In this document: in pieces, positions 14,555-24,931 of the stretch | Numbering within the stretch: position 1 is the first letter of the stretch | How the letters are laid out: each line of letters begins with the position of its first letter | Assembly (NCBI GenBank): GCA_047605685.1 | Contig: JASGFF010000030.1 | Location: forward strand, 1 to 31,135 | Source: JAUASV01 sp047605685 | GTDB taxonomy: Bacteria; Actinomycetota; Actinomycetes; Actinomycetales; Microbacteriaceae | Direction of reading: 5' to 3' | DNA length: 31,135 nucleotides | Made by a program: the position numbers and the translations under genes | Notes under the pieces: generated by a model | Database searches by the model: none | What the model was told of the DNA's origin: nothing | The model's input: only the letters and a program-made list of their open reading frames with translations

Positions 14555-14591
14555 GAGCAGGCACGTCGACGGCCGGAGAAGAGGGCGTGAG

Positions 14592-15830
14592 GTGACCGAG
14601 AACGCAGCGAGCACGATGCAACGCGCCAGGCGCCGGGCGGCGCACCGAGCCGGCCGGGTGCCGGGAGCCCTGCTCGCGACGGTGCCGATCCTGACAGTGC
14701 CGATGGTGCTCGCCTCCTCGCTCACCGCCACCCCCGCCGCCGCGGCCGAGACCACGGCCCGGCGGGCGACGACCAGGACGCCAGGCACGACGAGCGCCAC
14801 TGCCACGAACGTCAGCGCAGCGACCGCCGTCGCCCTCACCGCGCCCTCCAACGACACCGTGCCCTCCAACTACACGGTGCGCTCCGGCGACACCGTGAGC
14901 TCGGTGGCCGCACGGTACGGCCTCGCGACCGCATCCGTGCTCGCCCTCAACGGCCTCGGCTGGAAGTCGCTCATCTACCCCGGGCAGGTGCTCCGGCTCA
15001 GCAAGGGCGCGAGCGGCGCCGCGGCCGCGGCCGCGGCGCGCAGCTACACGATCCGCGCCGGCGACACCATCAGCGCCCTCGCCACCCGCTTCGGCGTCTC
15101 GGTCGCCGCCATGCTGCGCGCCAACGGCCTGCGCGCGACGAGCATCATCTACCCGGGCCAGAGCGTCGAGGTGCCGGCGACGACCACCCTCGACGCCGTC
15201 ACGACCTCCTCGGCCACCGCGTCGACGACCGCCACGGCGGACGCCACGAGCTACACCGTCGTCTCCGGCGACACCGTCTCCTCGATCGCCGCACGCTTCG
15301 GAGTGTCCGTCGCCGCCGTGCTCGCCGCGAACGACCTCGACGCCGCCTCGATCCTGTACCCCGGCGTGCGGCTCACCATCCCCTCCTCGAGCGTCTACAT
15401 CGCCGGGGTCGGCGTCGTGACGGTGCTCGGCACCGAGCAGACCGCGAACGCGAGGCTCATCATCCGCATCGGCCGCGAGCTCGGCGTGCCCGACCGGGGC
15501 ATCGTCGTCGCGCTCGCGACCGCGATGCAGGAGTCGGCGCTGACGAACCTCGACCACGGCGACCTCGACTCGGTCGGACTGTTCCAGCAGCGGCCGAGCC
15601 AGGGCTGGGGCACCGTCGCGCAGCTCACCGACCCCGAGTACGCCACCCGGCTGTTCTACGGCGGGGCGAGCGGGCCGAACAGCGACGAGACCCCCGGGCT
15701 GCTCGACATCGCCGGCTGGCAGTCGATGACGATCGCCCAGGCCGCACAGGCCGTGCAGGTCTCGGCCTACCCCGAGGCCTACGCCCAGTGGGAGGCCTCG
15801 GCACGATACTGGCTCGCCGAGCTCGGCTGA
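14592..15830 (+). CDS. Secreted triple-LysM protein with a C-terminal putative muralytic domain
   Basis: The protein (about 412 residues) has a signal peptide with a twin-Arg-rich basic region, the hydrophobic core ALLATVPILTVPMVLASSL and an AAAAE cleavage region. Three LysM repeats follow, each beginning YTVxSGDTVSS or YTIRAGDTIS and ending IYPGQ or LYPGV. They are separated by Thr/Ala/Ser-rich linkers. LysM domains bind peptidoglycan or chitin. The C-terminal 140 residues (VVALATAMQESALTNLDHGDLDSVGLFQQRPSQGWGT) match a lysozyme/transglycosylase-like family common in actinobacteria, with a Glu in MQES as the plausible acid. The GTG at 14592 has GAGGG 6 nt upstream. It precedes the kinase gene by 59 nt. 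Enzymatic activity is inferred. Confidence 0.88.
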   Translation: MTENAASTMQRARRRAAHRAGRVPGALLATVPILTVPMVLASSLTATPAAAAETTARRATTRTPGTTSATATNVSAATAVALTAPSNDTVPSNYTVRSGDTVSSVAARYGLATASVLALNGLGWKSLIYPGQVLRLSKGASGAAAAAAARSYTIRAGDTISALATRFGVSVAAMLRANGLRATSIIYPGQSVEVPATTTLDAVTTSSATASTTATADATSYTVVSGDTVSSIAARFGVSVAAVLAANDLDAASILYPGVRLTIPSSSVYIAGVGVVTVLGTEQTANARLIIRIGRELGVPDRGIVVALATAMQESALTNLDHGDLDSVGLFQQRPSQGWGTVAQLTDPEYATRLFYGGASGPNSDETPGLLDIAGWQSMTIAQAAQAVQVSAYPEAYAQWEASARYWLAELG

Positions 15831-15877
15831 CGACGCCGGGCGCGGAGCGCCTCGGGACGCGGCAAGGCCTCCGACTT

Positions 15878-15883
15878 TAGGAT
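15878..15883 (+). promoter_or_regulatory. Putative -10 element (TAGGAT) for a leaderless kinase transcript
   Basis: TAGGAT ends 6 nt before the kinase GTG, the same geometry as upstream of the prenyl synthase gene. This suggests the kinase can be transcribed independently of the LysM gene. Confidence 0.5.
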
Positions 15884-15889
15884 CGAGAC

Positions 15890-17878
<1,989 letters not shown>

Positions 17879-17879
17879 C

Positions 17880-17903
17880 CCGGCCAGCGAGCCACCGGGC
17901 CGG
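17880..17903. terminator. GC hairpin between convergent kinase and aroG genes
   Basis: CCGGCC (17880-17885) can pair with GGCCGG (17898-17903) around a 12-nt loop in the 34-nt space between two convergent genes. No T tract follows, so termination in either direction is only a suggestion. Confidence 0.35.
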
Positions 17904-17912
17904 CGATGGCGC

Positions 17913-19283
17913 TCAGCCGGCGCCGAGCAGCTCCGCGACCAGGAAGGCGAGCTCGAGCGACTGCATGTGGTTGAGCCGCGGGTCGCACAGCGACTCGTAG
18001 CGGGTGGCGAGGTCGGCCTCGTCGATCTGCTCGCTGCCGCCCAGGCACTCGGTCACGTCGTCGCCGGTGAGCTCGACGTGGATGCCGCCGGGGTGCGTCC
18101 CGACGGCCCGGTGCGCCTCGAAGAAGCCGGTCACCTCGTCGACGACGTCGTCGAAGCGGCGGGTCTTGTAGCCCGTCGGCGTGGTCAGGCCGTTGCCGTG
18201 CATCGGATCGGTGACCCACAGCGGCCTGACCCCGGCCGCCGCGGCCGCCTCGAGCAGCGGCGGCAGCGCGTCGCGGATGCGGCCCGCGCCCATCCGGGTG
18301 ATGAACGTCAGCCGGCCGGGCTCACGCTCCGGGTCGAGCCTGTCGACGAGGCGGAGCATCGTGTCGGCATCCGTCGCGGGCCCGAGCTTGACGCCGATGG
18401 GGTTGCGCAGCCGCGCGAAGTAGTCGACGTGGGCGCCGTCGAGATCGCGGGTGCGCTCACCGATCCACAGGAAGTGCGCGCTCGTGTTGTACGGCGTGCC
18501 GGTGCGGGTGTCGATGCGGGTGAGCGGGCGCTCGTAGTCCATGAGCAGGCCCTCGTGGCTCGCGTAGAAGTCGACGCGCTTGAGCTCGTCGAAGTCGGCG
18601 CCCGCGGCCTCCATGAACTTGATCGCCCGGTCGATGTCGCGCGCCATCAGCTCGTAGCGCTGGTTCGCGGGGTTCGCCGCGAAGCCCCTGTTCCACTTGT
18701 GCACCTCGCGCAGGTCGGCGAAGCCGCCCTGGGTGAAGGCGCGCACCAGGTTCAGCGTCGCCGTCGACGTGTGGTACGCCTGCAGCAGCCGGCGCGGGTC
18801 GGCGGCGCGCGCGGCCGCGCTGAACTCGTAGCCGTTGACGATGTCGCCGCGGAATGCCGGCAGCGTCACCCCGTCGCGGGTCTCGGTGTCGCTCGAGCGC
18901 GGCTTGGCGAACTGCCCGGCCATCCGGCCCATCTTCACGACCGGCATCGAGGCGCCGTAGGTGAGCACGACGGCCATCTGCAGGATGGTCTTGACCCGGT
19001 CCTTGATCTTGTCGGCCGTGGCTCCGGCGAAGGTCTCGGCGCAGTCGCCGCCCTGCAGCAGGAACGCCTCGCCCGCGGCCGCGGCCGCGAGCTTCGCGCG
19101 CAGTTCGTCGACCTCGCCGGCGAACACGAGCGGGGGCAGTGTCGCGAGCTCCGCGGACGCCGCGGTCGCCGCATCCGCGTCGGGCCAGACCGGCTGCTGC
19201 TTGATCGGCAGGCCGCGCCAGTGGTCCAGACCCTCGACGACCTCCGGGGCGGCGAGGACGACGGGCTCGGAGGGATCGACCAC
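17913..19283 (-). CDS. aroG: Class II 3-deoxy-D-arabino-heptulosonate 7-phosphate synthase
   Basis: AroG condenses phosphoenolpyruvate and erythrose 4-phosphate, the first step of the shikimate pathway. The 456-residue protein is a clear class II (plant/mycobacterial) enzyme: HWRGLPIKQQPVWPD near the N-terminus, LLQGGDCAETF near residue 75, VVKMGRMAGQFAKPRSS near residue 115, FYASHEGLLMDYE, IGVKLGP, TDPMHGN, and the metal-binding GGIHVELTGDDVTECLGG close to the C-terminus. The GTG start has AAGGAAG 6 nt upstream. In M. tuberculosis the homologous gene (Rv2178c) also lies near pknL, so the neighbourhood is conserved. Confidence 0.96.
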   Translation of the reverse strand: MVDPSEPVVLAAPEVVEGLDHWRGLPIKQQPVWPDADAATAASAELATLPPLVFAGEVDELRAKLAAAAAGEAFLLQGGDCAETFAGATADKIKDRVKTILQMAVVLTYGASMPVVKMGRMAGQFAKPRSSDTETRDGVTLPAFRGDIVNGYEFSAAARAADPRRLLQAYHTSTATLNLVRAFTQGGFADLREVHKWNRGFAANPANQRYELMARDIDRAIKFMEAAGADFDELKRVDFYASHEGLLMDYERPLTRIDTRTGTPYNTSAHFLWIGERTRDLDGAHVDYFARLRNPIGVKLGPATDADTMLRLVDRLDPEREPGRLTFITRMGAGRIRDALPPLLEAAAAAGVRPLWVTDPMHGNGLTTPTGYKTRRFDDVVDEVTGFFEAHRAVGTHPGGIHVELTGDDVTECLGGSEQIDEADLATRYESLCDPRLNHMQSLELAFLVAELLGAG

Positions 19284-19333
19284 GGGCTCTTCCTTCCGGG
19301 TGCTGCGTCGGGCCCGGTCGGGCCCGACGGACC

Positions 19334-19339
19334 AGCCTA
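19334..19339 (-). promoter_or_regulatory. Putative -10 element (TAGGCT) of aroG
   Basis: TAGGCT on the minus strand lies about 50 nt upstream of the aroG GTG, leaving a leader that contains a ribosome binding site. No recognisable -35 was seen at the usual distance. Confidence 0.35.
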
Positions 19340-19368
19340 CTGGCCCACCGGCGGCCCGGCCCGCCCGG

Positions 19369-20100
19369 CTATCGGCCGAGCCGGGCCATCGCCCGCGCCC
19401 GGGCCGTCGAGACCGCCGCCGAGGAGCCCGAGCCCTCCTTGACGGTGGAGGCGTAGACGTCCACGTACTCCTGGCCGCTGATGCGCAGCAGCTCGTACAT
19501 GATCTCGTCGGTGATCGAGCGCAGGATGAAGCGGTCGCCCTCGAGCCCCTCGAAGCGGCTGAAGTCGAGCGGCTCCCCCACGACCACGCCGATGCGTCGC
19601 ACCCGCGGCAGCCTCGTGCCGATCGGCATGACCTTCTCGGTGTCGATCATCGCGACCGGGATGACCGGAACCCCCGCCTCGAGGATCATCCGGGCGATGC
19701 CGGTGCGGCCGCGGTACATCCGGCCGTCGGGGCTGCGGGTGCCCTCCGGGTAGATGCCGAGCACGCGCTCCTCGCTCAGCACCCGCAGACCGGTGTTGAG
19801 CGAGGCCTCGCTGGCCTTGCCGCCAGAGCGGTCGATCGGCAGCTGCCCGGTGGCGAGGAAGAAATTCCGCACGAACCAGCCACCCGGGCCCGTGCCGGTG
19901 AAGTACTCGCTCTTGGCGAGGAACACCACCGGACGGTCGAGCACGAGCGGCAGGAACACGCTGTCGACGAAGGAGAGGTGGTTGCTCGCCAGGATCACCG
20001 GCCCCGACGCAGGGACGTTCTCGGCGCCGCGCACCCAGGGCCGGAACACGGTGCGCAGCAGCGGGCCCAGCAGCACGTTCTTGAGCAGCCAGTAGAACAC
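19369..20100 (-). CDS. plsC: PlsC-family 1-acyl-glycerol-3-phosphate acyltransferase
   Basis: The 243-residue protein has the acyltransferase signature NHLSFVDS (NHxxxxD, about residues 40-47), the substrate-binding segment around LPIDRSGGKAS, and YPEGTRSPDG (EGTR motif, about 118-127). These identify a lysophospholipid-type acyltransferase of phospholipid synthesis at the membrane. The N-terminus (MFYWLLKNVLLGPLL) is hydrophobic and may anchor the protein. The GTG start follows the glucokinase stop by 9 nt, so both are likely cotranscribed. The exact acyl acceptor is inferred from the family only. Confidence 0.9.
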   Translation of the reverse strand: MFYWLLKNVLLGPLLRTVFRPWVRGAENVPASGPVILASNHLSFVDSVFLPLVLDRPVVFLAKSEYFTGTGPGGWFVRNFFLATGQLPIDRSGGKASEASLNTGLRVLSEERVLGIYPEGTRSPDGRMYRGRTGIARMILEAGVPVIPVAMIDTEKVMPIGTRLPRVRRIGVVVGEPLDFSRFEGLEGDRFILRSITDEIMYELLRISGQEYVDVYASTVKEGSGSSAAVSTARARAMARLGR

Positions 20101-20109
20101 GAGGGGACT

Positions 20110-21060
20110 CTAGCGGGCGCTCGCGTGCACGCGGGCCAGGTCGGCCGCGCCGACCACGCCCGCGTCGTTGACGAGCCGTGCGGCGAGGAAGGCGGGCTCG
20201 GGGTGGAAGCCACGGGCGGGCAGGTGCTGGAGGTATGCCTCGCGCACCGGCTCGAGCAGCAGCTCGCCGGCGCTCGACACCCCGCCGCCGAAGACGAAGG
20301 CCTGCGGGTCGAGCACCGCCGACAGGCTCGCGCAGGCCTCGCCGAGCCAGCGGCCGAGGCTGCGCAGCGCGGCGAGCGCTCCCGGGTCGCCGTCCCGGAT
20401 GAGCGCACCGACGATGTGCCCATCGAGGCCGCCGTGCTCGCGGCGTGCCCGGGCGAGGCGCAGGCCGATGCCCTCGGCGTCCGCGAACTCGCCGGCGATG
20501 CGCAGCAGTGCCCGGCCGGAGCCGTACTGCTCGATGCAGCCGTGCGCGCCGCAGCCGCAGGGCAGCCCCTCCGGGACGAGGCGGAGGTGGCCGAGCTCGC
20601 CCGCGGTGCCGAAGCCGCCGCGCAGCAGCCGGCCGCCGGCGACGATCGCGCCGCCGACCCCCGTGCCGATCGTGAGCATCGTCATGTCGCTCAGCCCCCG
20701 GCCGACGCCGTAGCGGTACTCGGCCCAGCCGGCGGCGTTGGCGTCGTTGTCGACGGTGATCTCCAGCCCGGGCAGCCGTGCGGCGAGCGTGGCGCGCAGC
20801 GGCTCGCTGCGCCAGGGGATGTTGGGCGTGTAATACACGGTCGACTGGGCCGCGTCGATGAAGCCCGGGGCGGCGACGCCCGCGGCCGTCACGGGGCGAC
20901 CGCTCGACAGCCGCTCGATCATGGCGACCACCGCCTCGACGATCGCCGCGCCGTCCCCGCTGGGGGTGGGGACCCGGTCGTCCTCGACGATGGCGCCGTC
21001 GTCGGCGACGACGGCCCCCGCGATCTTGGTCCCGCCGATGTCGATGCCGATCGCCTGCAC
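20110..21060 (-). CDS. ROK-family glucokinase
   Basis: The 316-residue protein starts with the ATP-binding GIDIGGTKIAGAVV and has the catalytic segment TVDNDANAAGWAEY near residue 105. It also has the second phosphate-binding loop TIGTGVGGAIV, the GELGHLRL histidine and the zinc-binding CGCGAHGCIEQY motif of ROK kinases. The lack of an N-terminal helix-turn-helix marks it as a sugar kinase rather than a repressor. Glucose is the likely substrate, but a related hexose is possible. The GTG at 21060 lies 8 nt after a TAGACT element, so the transcript may be leaderless. plsC follows immediately. Confidence 0.9.
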   Translation of the reverse strand: MQAIGIDIGGTKIAGAVVADDGAIVEDDRVPTPSGDGAAIVEAVVAMIERLSSGRPVTAAGVAAPGFIDAAQSTVYYTPNIPWRSEPLRATLAARLPGLEITVDNDANAAGWAEYRYGVGRGLSDMTMLTIGTGVGGAIVAGGRLLRGGFGTAGELGHLRLVPEGLPCGCGAHGCIEQYGSGRALLRIAGEFADAEGIGLRLARARREHGGLDGHIVGALIRDGDPGALAALRSLGRWLGEACASLSAVLDPQAFVFGGGVSSAGELLLEPVREAYLQHLPARGFHPEPAFLAARLVNDAGVVGAADLARVHASAR

Positions 21061-21068
21061 GGGCGTCG

Positions 21069-21074
21069 AGTCTA
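21069..21074 (-). promoter_or_regulatory. Putative -10 element (TAGACT) of the glucokinase gene
   Basis: TAGACT on the minus strand ends 8 nt before the GTG and no clear Shine-Dalgarno sequence lies between them. The arrangement fits a leaderless or nearly leaderless transcript. Confidence 0.4.
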
Positions 21075-21136
21075 TCCGCGCCGGAACGGGCCCGAGAGGC
21101 GGCGCCGGCCTGCCCCTGCCGGCCTGCGCCCCGCCG

Positions 21137-21167
21137 GCGGCCTACACTTGCCAGCGGCCTACACTTG
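21137..21167 (+). repeat. 17-bp duplication carrying two TACACT elements upstream of the acyl-CoA ligase gene
   Basis: GCGGCCTACACTTG occurs at 21137-21150 and again at 21154-21167, a period of 17 bp. Each copy holds a TACACT (21143-21148 and 21160-21165), a candidate -10 element, 50 and 33 nt before the start codon. This may give two transcription starts. Confidence 0.55.
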
Positions 21168-21197
21168 ACGGACACGACCGGTATCGAAGGAGCTGCC

Positions 21198-23027
21198 GTG
21201 AACGAGAGCATCACGCCCGCCGCCGTCGCCGCCGACCCGGAGGCGAACGTCACCGACCTTCTGGTCGACCGGGTGGCGGCCACGCCGGAGCTGCCGCTGT
21301 TCGCGCTGCCGACGGCCGAAGGCGGCTGGACGGATGTCACGGCCGCCGAGTTCCACCGGCAGGTGCTCGCCCTCGCCAAGGGCTTCGCGGCCGCCGGCGT
21401 CGAGCCGGGCGACCGGGTCGCCTTCCTGTGCTCGACCCGCTACGAGTGGACGCTCGTCGACTTCGCGCTGTTCTTCGCCGGCGCGGTCATGGTGCCGGTC
21501 TACGAGACCTCCTCCCCGGAGCAGCTGCAGTGGGAGCTCCAGGACTCTGGGGCGGGCTGGATCGTGGTGGAGACCCCGGAGCACTTCGCCCGCTTCGACG
21601 AGATCCGCTCCGACGTGCCCGGGGTGCGCGGCGGCTGGCAGGTCGACCTGGGCGATCTCGACAAGCTCGCCGCCGCCGGTGCCGGAGTCGAGGATGCCGA
21701 GATCGAGCGCCGGCGCTCGCTCGCCGTGGGCTCCGATCTCGCGACTCTCATCTACACCTCCGGCTCGACCGGCCGGCCCAAGGGCGTGATGCTCACGCAC
21801 GCGAACTTCGTCGAGCTCTCCCGCAACGCCGCGGTGGTGATGGCCGAGGTGGCCTGCGAGGGCGCCTCGACGCTGCTGTTCATCACGACCGCGCACGTGT
21901 TCGCGCGCTTCATCTCGATCCTGTGCGTGCACACCGGCGTCAAGGTCGGCCACCAGGCCGACACCCGGCAGCTGCTGCCGGCGCTCGGCTCGTTCCGGCC
22001 GACGTTCCTGCTCGCGGTGCCCCGGGTGTTCGAGAAGGTCTACAACTCCGCCGAGCAGACCGCCGAGTCCGGCGGCAAGGGCGCGATCTTCCGTCGGGCC
22101 GCGGATGTCGCGGTCGCCCACTCGATCGCGCTCGACACCGGCCACGTGCCGCTCGGCCTCCGACTGCAGTTCGCGCTGTTCGACCGGCTGGTGTTCCGCA
22201 CCCTGCGCGAGAAGCTCGGCGGCCGGGTGCGGCACGCGATCTCCGGCTCCGCCCCCCTGGGCCTGCGCCTGGCGCACTTCTTCCGCAGCCTCGACGTGGC
22301 GATCCTGGAGGGCTACGGCCTCACCGAGACCACCGCGCCGGCCACCGTCAACGTGGTGTCGAAGTTCAAGATCGGCACCACCGGCCCGGCGCTGCCGGGC
22401 GTCGGCATCCGCATCGCCGAGGACGGGGAGGTGCTCGTCAAGGGCGTCGACGTGTTCGCCGGCTACTGGAACAACGCCGAGGCGACGGCCGACGCCTTCC
22501 AGGACGGCTGGTTCGCCACCGGCGACCTCGGCGCGCTCGACGAGGATGGCTATCTGACGATCACCGGACGCAAGAAGGAGATCATCGTCACCGCCGGCGG
22601 CAAGAACGTGGCCCCCGCGGCGCTCGAGGACCCGATCCGGGCGAACCCCCTCGTCGGCCAGGTCGTCGTCGTGGGCGAGCAGCGCCCGTTCATCTCGGCG
22701 CTCGTGACCCTCGACGCGGAGATGCTGCCGGTGTGGCTGCGCAACCACGGCGAGGACCCGGACCTCTCCCTCGCCGAGGCCGCGACGCTCCCGCGGGTGC
22801 GCGAGGAGGTGCAGCACGCGGTCGACGCCGCGAACGCGCGGGTGTCCCGCGCCGAGTCGATCCGCAAGTTCGTGATCCTGCCCATCGAGTTCACCGAGGC
22901 CGGCGGGCACCTGACGCCGAAGCTCAGCATCAAGAGGAACGTCATCCTGCAGGACTTCGCCGAGGAGATCGACAGGATCTACGCCGTCGACCCCGCGCGC
23001 ACCCAGGGCGTGAGCATGGTCGGCTGA
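21198..23027 (+). CDS. Long-chain fatty acid--CoA ligase (FadD15-like)
   Basis: This adenylate-forming enzyme activates fatty acids to acyl-CoA. The 609-residue protein has the AMP-binding P-loop TLIYTSGSTGRPKGVMLTH near residue 185, the GYGLTETTAPATVN motif near 370, and the hinge region FATGDLGALDEDGYLTITGRKKEIIVTAGGKNVAP near 440-475. It also has the C-terminal lysine segment LTPKLSIKRN. It resembles the long-chain ligases called FadD15 in mycobacteria. The GTG at 21198 has AAGGAG 6 nt upstream, so an upstream in-frame TTG at 21165 was not chosen. It is convergent with def. Confidence 0.94.
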   Translation: MNESITPAAVAADPEANVTDLLVDRVAATPELPLFALPTAEGGWTDVTAAEFHRQVLALAKGFAAAGVEPGDRVAFLCSTRYEWTLVDFALFFAGAVMVPVYETSSPEQLQWELQDSGAGWIVVETPEHFARFDEIRSDVPGVRGGWQVDLGDLDKLAAAGAGVEDAEIERRRSLAVGSDLATLIYTSGSTGRPKGVMLTHANFVELSRNAAVVMAEVACEGASTLLFITTAHVFARFISILCVHTGVKVGHQADTRQLLPALGSFRPTFLLAVPRVFEKVYNSAEQTAESGGKGAIFRRAADVAVAHSIALDTGHVPLGLRLQFALFDRLVFRTLREKLGGRVRHAISGSAPLGLRLAHFFRSLDVAILEGYGLTETTAPATVNVVSKFKIGTTGPALPGVGIRIAEDGEVLVKGVDVFAGYWNNAEATADAFQDGWFATGDLGALDEDGYLTITGRKKEIIVTAGGKNVAPAALEDPIRANPLVGQVVVVGEQRPFISALVTLDAEMLPVWLRNHGEDPDLSLAEAATLPRVREEVQHAVDAANARVSRAESIRKFVILPIEFTEAGGHLTPKLSIKRNVILQDFAEEIDRIYAVDPARTQGVSMVG

Positions 23028-23034
23028 CGGCCCG

Positions 23035-23049
23035 GGCGGCCTACCCGCC
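23035..23049. terminator. Short GC hairpin between convergent fadD-like and def genes
   Basis: GGCGG (23035-23039) and CCGCC (23045-23049) form a 5-bp stem in the 29-nt gap between the two stop codons. There is no T tract, so the role as a shared terminator is tentative. Confidence 0.3.
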
Positions 23050-23056
23050 GGCCGGC

Positions 23057-23557
23057 CTAACGGGCCGAGAACCACTCCGACTGGCGGATGGCGCGCATCG
23101 CCTCGCGCTTCGTCTCGGCCTCGAGCCCCTCGATGTAGAGGTGCCCGTCGAGGTGGTCGACCTCGTGTTGCAGCGCCTGGGCGAGCAGCCCCTCCCCCTC
23201 GAGGACCACCTCGGCACCGGCGAGGTCGAGGCCGCGCACCCGGGCCCGCGGGTGACGCCGGCGCGGGAAGTAGAAGCCGGGCACCGAGAGGCATCCCTCG
23301 TCCACGAGCTCGGGCTCGCCGGCGAGCTCCTCCACGACCGGGTTGAGCAGGTAGCCGATCTCGCCGTCGACGTTGTAGCTGAAGGCACGCTGGCCGACGC
23401 CGATCTGGTTGGCGGCGACGCCCGCCCGCCCCGGCACCGCCACGGTGTCGAGCAGGTCGTCGACGAGCGCTGCGAGCCGCACGTCGCCGGGACGCACCGG
23501 ATCGCACGCCGAGCGCAGCACCGGGTCGCCGAACAGACGGATCGGGCGGACCGTCAC
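23057..23557 (-). CDS. def: Peptide deformylase
   Basis: Def removes the N-formyl group from new proteins. The 166-residue protein carries the three family motifs in order: GVAANQIG (about residues 46-53, variant of GxGLAAxQ), EGCLSVPG (about 87-94) with the metal-binding Cys, and the zinc/iron ligand motif QHEVDHLDG (about 128-136). Length is typical. The GTG overlaps the stop codon of the upstream MinD/ParA-like gene (GTGA), so the two are translated together. That link between protein maturation and a partition-type ATPase is probably only an operon arrangement. Confidence 0.94.
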   Translation of the reverse strand: MTVRPIRLFGDPVLRSACDPVRPGDVRLAALVDDLLDTVAVPGRAGVAANQIGVGQRAFSYNVDGEIGYLLNPVVEELAGEPELVDEGCLSVPGFYFPRRRHPRARVRGLDLAGAEVVLEGEGLLAQALQHEVDHLDGHLYIEGLEAETKREAMRAIRQSEWFSAR

Positions 23558-24780
23558 GGGCGCACGGTCGGCAGGCCGTCCGCGACGAGCGCCGCGAGCT
23601 CGCGGGCGCTGTCGCGGGTGAGCCGCTCGAGCTTGGCGAAGTTCACGACCGAGCCGGCGGCGAGCTGCGGGTCGTAGGGGATCTTCACGATCGCCCGCAC
23701 CCGCGAGCGGAAGTGCTCCTCGATCTCCTCGATCTTCACGAGGTTCGTGCCCTGGGTCGCCGTGTTCAGGACCACGACGGCGTTCTTGACCAGATGCGCG
23801 TAACCGTTGGCCTCCAACCAGGTGAGCGTCTCGGAGGCCAGCCGCGCCTCGTCGACGCTGCCGCCCGAGACGATCACGATCTCGTCGGCGCGCTGAAGCG
23901 TCGCGCGCATCACCGAGTGCACGATGCCGGTGCCGCAGTCGGTGATCACGACGTCGTAGAAGCGCGCGGCGAGGGCGGCGACGACGTTGTAGTCGTCGTC
24001 GTCGAAGGCCTCCGACAGCAGCGGGTCGGTGTCCGAGGCGAGGATGTCGAGCCGGGTCTCGTCGCGGGAGACCAGGGCCGAGAAGTCGTTGAAGCCGTTG
24101 ATCGCGGCGGCGCGGGTGACGACGTCGCGCACGGTGGCACGGGTCTGCTTGCTGACGCGCTCGGCGAGCGTGCCGCGGTCGGGGTTCGCGTCGATCGCGA
24201 TGACCCGGTCCTCTCGCACCGAGGAGAACGCCATGCCGAGCAGCGTCGTGACGGTGGTCTTGCCGACGCCGCCCTTGCGGGTGAGCACGGGGATGAACCG
24301 GGTGCCGCCCTCGAACTTGCGGGCGATGCGGGCGTCCACCGCCTTGCGCTCGCGCACGGCACGGGAGTCGCCGAGGTTCACGCCGTGGAACGTGATCGTG
24401 TAGACGAAGCGCGGCCAGGCGCCCTCGGGGGCGGGGCGGCGGCGCTGCCGGTCGGCGAGCAGCCGGTCAGGGGTGAGCATGGCCGAGGTCTCCGGGCCGC
24501 CGCGGCGGCGCGGGGCCGGCTCCGCGGCATCCGGGGTGGATGTCACAGGGGCCACGAGCGGCACGGAGCGGGTGGGCACCTGGCCGATGGGTCGCACCGG
24601 CTGATCGGGGATCGCCACGGCGGCCTCGTGCTCGGGCACGGAGTGCACGGGAGCGGGCAGGTCGACGGTGACGGTGACGGCCTCCGTGGTGCCGCGGGCA
24701 TCGTCGAGGAGCTCGCCGCGGCCCCCCTCCGCGTCGAAGACGGAGAGCGCGCCGTCCTCCTTCTTGCGCCTGCTGACCAC
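23554..24780 (-). CDS. MinD/ParA-family ATPase with a long disordered N-terminus
   Basis: The 408-residue protein has about 140 residues of charged and proline-rich, probably disordered sequence. A P-loop ATPase domain follows with the deviant Walker A motif RKGGVGKTTVTTLLG, VIAIDANPDRGTL as the A' motif, and VVITDCGTGIVHSVM as the Walker B region. These features define the MinD/ParA/Mrp group, whose members place cell-division, chromosome or secretion machinery. The specific role is not known. The GTG at 24780 has AAGGGGA 6-7 nt upstream, and a TAGACT lies 56 nt before it. It is divergent from a second ParA-type gene and overlaps def by 4 nt. Confidence 0.88.
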   Translation of the reverse strand: MVSRRKKEDGALSVFDAEGGRGELLDDARGTTEAVTVTVDLPAPVHSVPEHEAAVAIPDQPVRPIGQVPTRSVPLVAPVTSTPDAAEPAPRRRGGPETSAMLTPDRLLADRQRRRPAPEGAWPRFVYTITFHGVNLGDSRAVRERKAVDARIARKFEGGTRFIPVLTRKGGVGKTTVTTLLGMAFSSVREDRVIAIDANPDRGTLAERVSKQTRATVRDVVTRAAAINGFNDFSALVSRDETRLDILASDTDPLLSEAFDDDDYNVVAALAARFYDVVITDCGTGIVHSVMRATLQRADEIVIVSGGSVDEARLASETLTWLEANGYAHLVKNAVVVLNTATQGTNLVKIEEIEEHFRSRVRAIVKIPYDPQLAAGSVVNFAKLERLTRDSARELAALVADGLPTVRP

Positions 24781-24836
24781 GCCGGTCCCCTTTCTGCCGC
24801 GCGATCGTCGCCTGCTGCGCGACTCGGCAGTCAGGA

Positions 24837-24842
24837 AGTCTA
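24837..24842 (-). promoter_or_regulatory. Putative -10 element (TAGACT) of the MinD-like gene
   Basis: TAGACT on the minus strand precedes the GTG at 24780 by about 56 nt. It lies in the 151-nt divergent region shared with the ParA gene. No good -35 was seen. Confidence 0.35.
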
Positions 24843-24917
24843 TCCGAGCGCTGGAAACGGCCGGGGCGGGCATCCGGACCCACCGGCGACGGTTGGTCGA
24901 TTCCACGGGAGCGAGGG

Positions 24918-24923
24918 TAGGGT
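24918..24923 (+). promoter_or_regulatory. Putative -10 element (TAGGGT) of the ParA gene
   Basis: TAGGGT ends 8 nt before the GTG at 24932. There is no ribosome binding site between them, which suggests a leaderless transcript. Confidence 0.4.
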
Positions 24924-24931
24924 CGTTGCTC

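Noticed and set aside
14439..14591. A c-di-AMP (ydaO-type) riboswitch upstream of the LysM gene, as found before some actinobacterial wall hydrolase genes
   Set aside because: The space is only about 150 nt, shared with a divergent promoter, and I saw none of the conserved junction sequences.
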